From the IMG/VR virus record IMGVR_UViG_3300006790_000023, positions 1 through 51,303 of that record: a DNA stretch of 51,303 nt; one strand, 5' to 3'. This document shows, piece after piece, positions 32,447 to 38,451 of this stretch. Positions within the stretch are counted from its first letter, which is position 1, and the number at the start of each line of letters is the position of its first letter. The position numbers were made by a program, and so were the translations under genes. Source of the DNA: a virus. Under the pieces are notes generated by a model. That model was not told where the DNA came from. It was given only the letters and a program-made list of their open reading frames with translations, and ran no database searches.

Positions 32447-33180
32447 TGTCACAACCAATTGAAATGATTGGCACCATGATCCTCAATGGTGCTGATGATT
32501 TACTTCAGCAATTTACCTCAATTGATTATCCAGTTAAACGTTATTTTATTCTTGATAATTCGCAAGGCGATCCAGAAGTTTTAAAGGCAATTAATAGTTT
32601 GCCTAAAAGTGGCGACAAATACATACAAGAAATAAAAGTCGTCCACAATGTTACAAATGTGGGTTTTTCTGGATCAGTCAACCAGATTATCAAACAAAAC
32701 ATTGACTGCCCATATTGGTGCATCATGTCTGTTGATTGGCATCCAAAACCAAACCAACTAAAAAAATTAGCAAAACGTTTGGAGAGTCCTTTTATTGGTA
32801 TCCTTTGTGACGAAACACAAAATGGATACTCTTCTATGGTGTTTACCCCAGAGCTTTTATATGAAGTTGGTTATCTAGATGAAAACTTTTTCCCTGCTTA
32901 TTACGAAGATAACGACCATCGTTATCGAATGGAATTAGCTGATTTGGAATGGGAGTATGTACCTTTGAAATATAACCATAAGGTTAGCTCAACACTTAAA
33001 AGTAGAAATGATTTTCAAAAGAAAAACCAAAAAACTTTTTCAGAAAATGGACGTTATTACATAGCCAAGTGGGGAGGACTTCCTGGACAAGAGCAGTATG
33101 AGACACCATTTAACATGGACTTGCCTATTGATTATTGGCTGTATGATCCTGTACGTAGCCAACGCCAACGATGGACTTAA
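32446..33180 (+). CDS. GT2-like glycosyltransferase
   Basis: 244 residues from ATG 32446. The N-terminus is a GT-A type start (IGTMILNGADDLLQQF...YFILDNSQGD). NVTNVGFSGSVNQII is the typical N-x-G-F-x-x-x-x-N motif of rhamnosyl/GT2 enzymes. The metal-site equivalent reads SVDWHPKP instead of D-D-D, and later PAYYEDNDHRYRM matches the E-D-x-D-x-x-x-R acceptor-side motif. It overlaps the epimerase gene by ten bases, making a three-gene sugar cassette. Confidence 0.75.
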   Translation: MSQPIEMIGTMILNGADDLLQQFTSIDYPVKRYFILDNSQGDPEVLKAINSLPKSGDKYIQEIKVVHNVTNVGFSGSVNQIIKQNIDCPYWCIMSVDWHPKPNQLKKLAKRLESPFIGILCDETQNGYSSMVFTPELLYEVGYLDENFFPAYYEDNDHRYRMELADLEWEYVPLKYNHKVSSTLKSRNDFQKKNQKTFSENGRYYIAKWGGLPGQEQYETPFNMDLPIDYWLYDPVRSQRQRWT

Positions 33181-34037
33181 GTCTGTACGGAGGAACCGGA
33201 ATTATTGGGTCATATTTCCGCGAATTATTTCCATCGCTTTTAATACCAAGGGATCAACTAAATCCTGAAAGTAAGCGTGTCCTGTACCTAATTAGTACAA
33301 CGGACAATGCTACATTCAAAGAAAATCCCCTTATTGATGTCAATACAAATTTAGTTGAGTTAATGCGTCGGCTCGATGCATGTCGCGAAGCCGGTGTTAA
33401 GGAATTTAATTTTGTTAGCAGTTGGTTTGTGTATGGACCAAACTACCGGCAACCTCATGAGTATGTCGACTGCAAGCCCCGTGGTTTTTATTCGATTACT
33501 AAGTACACTGCCGAGCAGCTGGTCAAGGAATACTGCGAAGAATTTGGTATTGGTTATCGCATTCTCAGGTTAGGCAATGTGTACGGAGGGCCTGACCCTG
33601 GTACGAACAAACGCAATGCACTGCATTTTTTAATCAGTCGCCTGAAGAAAAAGGAGTCTGTCCGTGTTTTTAACTACATTACACGAGACTTTATTCACAT
33701 TTTAGATGCGTGTCGTGCCATGGCCCTTGTTGGTGGGCTTGGCGAATTGAATGCTACGTACAATATTGGCACAGGCAAAGCAACAGAATTATTCAAGGCA
33801 GTTGATTATGCCAATGAATTACTTGGAAATCCTGCATCAATCTTTCGTGTAGACCCTCCGAGTAACTACAATCAAGCCATACGTTTTAGCCTTGATTGTG
33901 GACTGTTGAACAATCTTGGTTTTGAACCTATATTTAATGTCTATCAAGGGTTAGAAGATCTATGTCTACATCGAAAGTTTTGTACTCCGGACCGTACTTT
34001 GATGGAGAAGAAATTAAAGCAGCAATCAAAACCCTAG
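33171..34037 (+). CDS. NAD-dependent epimerase/dehydratase (extended SDR)
   Basis: 288 residues from ATG 33171. GGTGIIGSYF is the Rossmann Gly motif, NFVSSWFVYG holds the active-site Ser, and GFYSITKYTAEQL the catalytic Y-x-x-x-K. LGNVYGG and a DFIHILDACRAM segment match the C-terminal substrate part of sugar epimerases and reductases. The family acts on NDP-sugars; the exact product cannot be read. It overlaps the next gene by 76 bases, unusually long, so the last ~25 residues are double-coded or the true stop comes after a shorter fold. Confidence 0.82.
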   Translation: MDLSLYGGTGIIGSYFRELFPSLLIPRDQLNPESKRVLYLISTTDNATFKENPLIDVNTNLVELMRRLDACREAGVKEFNFVSSWFVYGPNYRQPHEYVDCKPRGFYSITKYTAEQLVKEYCEEFGIGYRILRLGNVYGGPDPGTNKRNALHFLISRLKKKESVRVFNYITRDFIHILDACRAMALVGGLGELNATYNIGTGKATELFKAVDYANELLGNPASIFRVDPPSNYNQAIRFSLDCGLLNNLGFEPIFNVYQGLEDLCLHRKFCTPDRTLMEKKLKQQSKP

Positions 34038-35218
34038 AAGAAGGTAAGTGGTTTCCAGCTGGCAGACAGGTTGATCGATTTGAGCGTGCGTTTTCCAAAC
34101 AATTTGGATTCGAGTCATCGTTAATGGTGAACAGCGGCAGTTCCGCAAACTTGGTAATGATCGCTGCCCTGAAGAAATATTTTGAATGGCCGGATGGCGC
34201 CGAGATTATTGTCAGTGTTGTTGGCTTTCCAACTACAATTAATCCCATCATTCAAAATGGTTTGACCCCCAAGTTTGTCGACATCACCTGGGACGACCTA
34301 AACTGGGACCTCTCGCAAGTAGAAGATGCCATCACGGATAAAACAGTTGCAGTTTTTAGTAGCCCTGTTTTGGGTAATTGTTACGACCTGGATCGTCTAC
34401 TCGATATCTGTGAAAGGCATTCACTGAAGTACATTGCAGATAATTGTGATTCCCTTGGCTCCAAGTGGGAGGGCGAGTATCTGACCGAGCATGCTGTAGC
34501 AGCTTCTTGTTCTTTTTATCCAGCGCACCACATCACCACACTTGAGGGTGGCATGGTGTCTTCTAATTTACCTGGATTAACCACATTGGCAAGGCAGTTT
34601 GCCTGGTGGGGACGCGATTGTTATTGCGTAGGGGAATGCAACATGTTGGCTAATGGCTCATGCGGCAAACGCTTTGATACATGGCTTCCAGATTATGATG
34701 TTGTTGTAGATCATAAATATGTATTTAGTCAAATTGGCTACAACTTAAAGCCCCTTGATTTACAAGGCGCTGTTGGTCTAGTGCAGCTAGAAAAGTTTAA
34801 TGAAATCCACACAATTCGGCGTCTTAACTATCAAACAATTGTAAATTATTTTCAGGATTATCCACTTGAATTAAGAATTATTGGTGAAAAACTTCAAGCT
34901 GAAACATCTTGGTTTGGCGTCCCAATTGTTTGCGACAATCCAAAAGTCAAGCAAGCACTTCAACAGCATTTGGAAACAAATGGTGTGCAGACGCGTAATT
35001 ATTTTGCTGGTAATTTATTACTCCATCCAGCTTACGCTCATCTTGGCAACGCCAAAGATTATCCAAATGCTTACGATGTACTCAAGCGAGTCTTCTTCTT
35101 GGGTACATCTCCAGCTCTTACATATGATGACCTTTGTTATGTAGGGGAAACCATACATTCTTTTGCAGCAAATACACCAATTGCATGTGATGGTTATTCT
35201 TGGCGCTTTAGTTTATAG
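33962..35218 (+). CDS. RfbH/E1-type NDP-4-keto-6-deoxyhexose 3-dehydrase
   Basis: 418 residues. It belongs to the DegT/DnrJ/EryC1 PLP family: NSGSSANLVMIAAL binds cofactor phosphate and ADNCDSLGSKWEG holds the Asp. The usual cofactor Lys is replaced by His in SFYPAHHITTLEGG (about residue 187), as in the PMP enzyme E1 (RfbH). Iron-sulfur Cys are present: Cys of DNCD, then 57 residues later GRDCYC, then SCGKRF; the last gap is 11 residues, against 7 in E1, with one extra Cys between. GYDHKY-like VVDHKYVFSQIGYNLKPLDLQ follows. It would remove the C3 hydroxyl of a CDP-sugar. Confidence 0.82.
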   Translation: MSTSKVLYSGPYFDGEEIKAAIKTLEEGKWFPAGRQVDRFERAFSKQFGFESSLMVNSGSSANLVMIAALKKYFEWPDGAEIIVSVVGFPTTINPIIQNGLTPKFVDITWDDLNWDLSQVEDAITDKTVAVFSSPVLGNCYDLDRLLDICERHSLKYIADNCDSLGSKWEGEYLTEHAVAASCSFYPAHHITTLEGGMVSSNLPGLTTLARQFAWWGRDCYCVGECNMLANGSCGKRFDTWLPDYDVVVDHKYVFSQIGYNLKPLDLQGAVGLVQLEKFNEIHTIRRLNYQTIVNYFQDYPLELRIIGEKLQAETSWFGVPIVCDNPKVKQALQQHLETNGVQTRNYFAGNLLLHPAYAHLGNAKDYPNAYDVLKRVFFLGTSPALTYDDLCYVGETIHSFAANTPIACDGYSWRFSL

Positions 35219-35287
35219 TTAATTAAGACGTTAAGTAAACACATGTTATTAATTGGCCCTATAGTTAGAAAACCCAAGGAATCTGAA

Positions 35288-35500
35288 ATGTCTCTTTCCA
35301 CCCAGGTAAAAGAATCTCTCGAGCAAGCAGCAAGTTGTTTGCGTGATGCGCTTGCATTTTCTGCACGTATTGAACACCCTCTAACTATCAATACAATTTC
35401 TGATATTTTGTGCCGACTTGAATCTCTGGAGCATGTCGACGAATTGATGTCGCAGTTTGGAGGAAAGAATGAAGGAACGTCGCGGCCCAACAGAGGATGA
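35288..35500 (+). CDS. Small helical protein conserved-looking in cyanophages
   Basis: 70 residues from ATG 35288, preceded by AAGGA at good spacing; an ATG at 35243 is less likely. MSLSTQVKESLEQAASCLRD followed by ALAFSARIEHPLTINTISDI and a second helix make a helical bundle. I recall similar short proteins in marine cyanophages without assigned role. An ACGTTAAGTAAA motif lies upstream at 35228-35239. It overlaps the next gene by 32 bases. Confidence 0.55.
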   Translation: MSLSTQVKESLEQAASCLRDALAFSARIEHPLTINTISDILCRLESLEHVDELMSQFGGKNEGTSRPNRG

Positions 35501-35636
35501 ACGCCTCGAAAAATACTTTGAAGATTTAAGGCGTTGGTTTCCAAACCCACCTGCTAATTGGCGTGAAAACGCTAAACCATGTAGGTGGGCTAAAATATTA
35601 AAAGAACGAAATAATAATCCTGATGCCACAGGATGA
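35469..35636 (+). CDS. 55-residue hypothetical protein
   Basis: ATG 35469 to TGA 35634-35636, with AGGA just upstream. It overlaps the previous gene by 32 bases and the next by 14. The product is charged and Trp-rich (KYFEDLRRWFPNPPANW, then CRWAKILKERNNN). The staggered overlaps with both neighbours support it. Function unknown. Confidence 0.5.
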   Translation: MKERRGPTEDERLEKYFEDLRRWFPNPPANWRENAKPCRWAKILKERNNNPDATG

Positions 35637-35907
35637 TAGTAAATATTCCAAGCCAGAGTTACGCGAGAGCATTAAAGATCGCGTGATGGCTGGTTCTAAG
35701 GGCGGTAAGCCAGGCCAGTGGAGCGCACGCAAGGCTCAGCTTGTTGCACAAGAATATGAAAAAGCAGGTGGGGGATACAAGGGTGGGAAGGGAGAAAAGC
35801 AGAAGTCTCTGGAGAAGTGGGGCAAGGAGAAGTGGATGACCAAGGATGAATATGAAAAACGCGGTAAGGCTAAAGCTGCTGCCAAAAAGTACAAGGAGAG
35901 TAAGTGA
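35623..35907 (+). CDS. DUF5872-like basic protein
   Basis: 94 residues from ATG 35623. GKPGQWSARKAQLVAQEYEK followed by GGGYKGGKGEKQKSLEKWGK and EKWMTKDEYEK is the DUF5872 pattern, a small Lys/Gly/Trp-rich family seen in phages and giant viruses. It is likely a DNA-associated virion protein, in my inference. The stop overlaps the next start (TGATG). Confidence 0.65.
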   Translation: MPQDDSKYSKPELRESIKDRVMAGSKGGKPGQWSARKAQLVAQEYEKAGGGYKGGKGEKQKSLEKWGKEKWMTKDEYEKRGKAKAAAKKYKESK

Positions 35908-36812
35908 TGGAATTATTTCAACGGTTTTTAAATCAGGTTAATCAAGGTTATGGCCAGGTAGATAAGAATGTTTTTGGAGGATTTCTTCCTGGTGGAGCAG
36001 CAAGCCCAGCTTCTCCGATTAAAAAGAAAATACAACAACAAACAGCAGTAACTGCCAAGACTCTTGCTGGTGGTTTAATGAATCAATTGCCAGACCGTGT
36101 TAATCTTTTTGGTCGTTATGTTACAGGAATTGGCAATACTAATTTACAACTTGATCCTTCTACTTTAAGTGGTTTAAGAGCCGCTGCATCCCCTGATCCA
36201 ATGGCAAGGGGGATGGTTCCAAACCCTTTTAAAGTTCCCGAGGAAATTTTAGTTGGGTTAGAAAGACAGCTTGAAACAGGAGATCAACGAAATTTAAACA
36301 GTCCGTTAGGAGACGAATTAAAACAAGTTGTTGCAGAAGGCAGAAAAAATAGAACAGCACCTGATTTTGTTTTAGGACCTGTCCCAGCTTATGGACCAGG
36401 ACTTCCCAGGTCAGGCGCTTACCGACCGTATCAAAATCAAAGTATTGGGAAAGAGGTGACAAATACATTAGGATCTTTTAATGCGGAAGTCGTTCCTGGA
36501 AAATCAATTCGTTTTATAGATCAATATGACATGACCAATCCTGCGGAAGACCCTGATCTTGTATCAGGTAAATTTCAACCAATCAAAGCAATAGAAGAAA
36601 TACAAAGCATTTGGAACCCAACAAAAGGTAGTTTAAATCGAAGCATTCCTCAATTTGCAAAAGATGAATTAGGTCAAGGAAAATATGGCGATATTCAAAC
36701 AAGTTCGTCGTCTTCAACCGCTAGCCCTGCAACTGCAATTGGAAGAGCGTTACTTTATGCGATGCCCTGGAAACCAACTCCATATTCAGTAGATGTAACA
36801 GTTCCTTATTAA
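35907..36812 (+). CDS. Hypothetical Pro/Gly-rich protein, probable virion component
   Basis: 301 residues from ATG 35907, overlapping the DUF5872-like stop by one base. It is low in charge and rich in Pro, Gly, Asn and Gln, with no signal peptide (QGYGQVDKNVFGGFLPGG; AYGPGLPRSGAYRPYQN). There is no enzyme motif. It resembles the protein at 38448-40874 in style, both with terms such as N-P-x-T/S and R-F-x-D-Q-Y, so they may be related minor virion proteins. Confidence 0.55.
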   Translation: MELFQRFLNQVNQGYGQVDKNVFGGFLPGGAASPASPIKKKIQQQTAVTAKTLAGGLMNQLPDRVNLFGRYVTGIGNTNLQLDPSTLSGLRAAASPDPMARGMVPNPFKVPEEILVGLERQLETGDQRNLNSPLGDELKQVVAEGRKNRTAPDFVLGPVPAYGPGLPRSGAYRPYQNQSIGKEVTNTLGSFNAEVVPGKSIRFIDQYDMTNPAEDPDLVSGKFQPIKAIEEIQSIWNPTKGSLNRSIPQFAKDELGQGKYGDIQTSSSSSTASPATAIGRALLYAMPWKPTPYSVDVTVPY

Positions 36813-36814
36813 CC

Positions 36815-37018
36815 ATGGCAGACAAGGCTATACAAAAGGGATATACCAAGCGTTACCTACCCGAAAAAGCTTGGGCCTCACTGTCAAAAGAAGAACGGCA
36901 GGAGACTGATCAAAAGAAAAGAACTGGTAGCCGCGAAGGTAAACAGTTCGTAGCAAACACTGAGAAGGCAAAGAAAGCAGGACGTGCTGCACGCCGTTAT
37001 CGAGACAGTAAATCCTGA
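36815..37018 (+). CDS. Small basic protein with R-Y-L-P-E-K-A-W start
   Basis: 67 residues, two bases after the previous stop. KRYLPEKAWASLSKEERQET followed by DQKKRTGSREGKQFVANTEK is a conserved-looking Lys/Arg-rich pattern that I recall from phage and algal-virus small proteins. It is probably nucleic-acid or virion associated. It is followed directly by the structured RNA region at 37021-37146. Confidence 0.6.
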   Translation: MADKAIQKGYTKRYLPEKAWASLSKEERQETDQKKRTGSREGKQFVANTEKAKKAGRAARRYRDSKS

Positions 37019-37020
37019 TA

Positions 37021-37117
37021 TGCTGACACGTGGAGCAATACCGCTCTAGGGGTAATAGTCGAAACCCCTTCCACGTTACAAATACGTAGTGCTCACAAGA
37101 GCGCGGAAGGAAGCTAT
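37021..37117 (+). ncRNA. Candidate structured RNA (three-way junction plus hairpin)
   Basis: Three nested pairings are visible: ACGTGG (37028-37033) with CCACGT (37071-37076); GAGC (37033-37036) with GCTC (37043-37046); and AGGGGT (37048-37053) with ACCCCT (37064-37069). A separate hairpin follows, GTGCTC with GAGCGC (37089-37104). All lie in a noncoding spacer closed by a terminator. It may be a small RNA or a riboswitch-like leader for the gene at 37147. It does not match any riboswitch consensus that I can recall. Confidence 0.45.
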
Positions 37118-37146
37118 GATCCCGGCATGATACACCGGGATTTTTT
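37118..37146 (+). terminator. Rho-independent terminator directly before a start codon
   Basis: ATCCCGG (37119-37125), nine-base loop, CCGGGAT (37135-37141), then five more T bases. The GTG start of the next gene is the very next base. This could end the candidate RNA above or act as an attenuator for the downstream gene. Confidence 0.8.
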
Positions 37147-37821
37147 GTGACTACGCTTGTTGCCAACGTACCGCCTACCAAAGTTTGGGTCAGACGTGAG
37201 TACTTACGCGACTTGCGTGACGGCCATGGGGAATACACACCTGGTTATTGGGTCACCTGTAAGTCACTTACTGGGCGTGCTTTGTACTTCGAGACCTATC
37301 TCACTGAGTACGGCGCACTGTATGACAAACTCCCCATCAGTGCATTCCTTGCTTGGGATCCCGACCACCCTGACAAACCACAAGCACCCACACCAGACCT
37401 GGAGTTAACCGACCTGCAGTTCTGGAATGGATTCGATCATGGTCTGACGATCATCGAAAAGAATCTGATCTTTAACATGCAGTTCCAAGTTATGACACGC
37501 ACGCAAGGTGTGATGACGGGCACATACTTATTTACAATTGACAACTATCATCCACATAGGAACGAACCGGACTTTTACTTTGCGGAATTTCCTGACGAGC
37601 ACAAGTCGCACAACATTGTGGTTTTGGACAACGGTCAAATTGGCGCTTATCCCAACAATCGTTGTCGAATGGTTGATCCATCGCTCACCAACCATGAGTT
37701 AAAGACGCCAGACTTTAAGGTATCAACTCAATACTTTGATGTTGAGCACGCCCCCAAGTGGGGTCGCCTTGGTGAATGTGATGATTATTTTTGGAAGACT
37801 CCAAATGAAAGTGTAGAATAG
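37147..37821 (+). CDS. Conserved phage hypothetical protein
   Basis: 224 residues from GTG 37147. The body, KVWVRREYLRDLRDGHGEYT followed by PGYWVTCKSLTGRALYFET and LPISAFLAWDPD, then FTIDNYHPHRN and EHKSHNIVVLDNGQIGAYPN, corresponds to a widespread phage protein family of unknown role that I recall from cyanophages and other marine phages. It is beta-rich and soluble. The start has no ribosome binding site because a terminator abuts it. Confidence 0.7.
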   Translation: MTTLVANVPPTKVWVRREYLRDLRDGHGEYTPGYWVTCKSLTGRALYFETYLTEYGALYDKLPISAFLAWDPDHPDKPQAPTPDLELTDLQFWNGFDHGLTIIEKNLIFNMQFQVMTRTQGVMTGTYLFTIDNYHPHRNEPDFYFAEFPDEHKSHNIVVLDNGQIGAYPNNRCRMVDPSLTNHELKTPDFKVSTQYFDVEHAPKWGRLGECDDYFWKTPNESVE

Positions 37822-38069
37822 ATAAGATAGAGGTGCAGTCCCTGTCTGGATACGCCTGGTTAACTCACAGCCCGATTGTCGGTACGCCAGTCACACTGCA
37901 TCCATCTATACGGTCGGTAGTCTATTGGTAAGGACAGGCAGACAATGCACGGAAAGCTGGTTCGATTCCAGTACGACCGATAGGGTACGACAAGGAACGT
38001 CGTATTAAACGAAGAGTCCCCTCGGCTGCATCGTAGATGATCGTAGGCAGACACTCTCGCCCTCCCTTC
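37822..38069 (+). other. Noncoding structured spacer
   Basis: No convincing protein frame. Visible pairings are GGTGCAG (37832-37838) with CTGCATC (37896-37902), inner CCGA/TCGG around 37872-37882, the tRNA-like element at 37911-37980, and TACGAC/GTCGTA (37986-38004). The 71-base unit closed by the first pair has tRNA-like length but no T-arm. The stretch lies between a protein gene and tRNA-Pro. Confidence 0.4.
37911..37980 (+). tRNA. tRNA-like element lacking a normal anticodon arm
   Basis: CGGTCG pairs with CGACCG (acceptor, six of seven pairs), a D-arm is formed by GTCT/GGAC with ATTGGTAA loop, and a perfect T-arm GCTGG-TTCGATT-CCAGT is present with discriminator A. Between D-arm and T-arm there are only 19 bases, and the sole stem there is GCA/TGC with a five-base loop, so no standard anticodon can be named. 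It may be a decayed tRNA or a dedicated tRNA mimic. Confidence 0.45.
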
Positions 38070-38143
38070 CGGGGATTAGCGCAGTTTGGTAGCGCATCTG
38101 CTTTGGGAGCAGAGGGTCGCAGGTTCAAATCCTGCATCTCCGA
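38070..38143 (+). tRNA. tRNA-Pro (UGG)
   Basis: 74 bases with full cloverleaf: acceptor CGGGGAT/ATCTCCG, D-arm with AGTTTGGTA loop, anticodon stem TCTGC/GCAGA with loop TTTGGGA and anticodon TGG at 38104-38106, T-arm GCAGG-TTCAAAT-CCTGC, discriminator A. CCA is not encoded. Phage tRNAs often help translate codons used more by the phage than the host, and Pro-rich virion proteins are frequent here. Confidence 0.93.
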
Positions 38144-38196
38144 TATCAACAATTTCAATAAAAGCGTTATATTAATTGCACGAATAAAAACTATGA

Positions 38197-38451
38197 ATGC
38201 CCTGGAGAGATTCCAAGGAACGCATCAATAAGAATCGACAGAAGCTTCTGGAGTACAAGAAAACTCTGCAGTGCGAGAAGTGTGGGTTGGATGATCACCG
38301 TGTTTTAGAATTTCACCACGTAAGTGACAAGGATAACAATATTTCATCCATGGTGAACCACGGCTATGCCTGGAGCAGAGTGGAGGATGAGATCAGTAAA
38401 TGTATTCCGTTATGTTGCAACTGCCACAGGCTTGAGCACTGGGTTAATTAA
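38197..38451 (+). CDS. HNH endonuclease-like protein
   Basis: 84 residues from ATG 38197. LQCEKCGLDDHRVLEFHHV gives CxxC and the E-x-H-H core; KCIPLCCNCHRLEHW gives the second Cys pair with C-x-x-C-H. This is the compact HNH family found alone in phage genomes. It follows tRNA-Pro and overlaps the convergent large gene by four bases. As a free-standing homing-type nuclease it may explain the nearby tRNA/structured-RNA mosaic. Confidence 0.75.
   Translation: MPWRDSKERINKNRQKLLEYKKTLQCEKCGLDDHRVLEFHHVSDKDNNISSMVNHGYAWSRVEDEISKCIPLCCNCHRLEHWVN

Noticed and set aside
37081-37117. Glutamine-type (glnA/downstream-peptide) riboswitch
   Set aside because: GGAAGGAAG superficially recalls part of that motif, but the other conserved positions are absent.
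37832-37902. A second tRNA just upstream of the tRNA-like element
   Set aside because: The acceptor-like 7-bp pair and length fit, but there is no T-arm and no recognisable anticodon arm.
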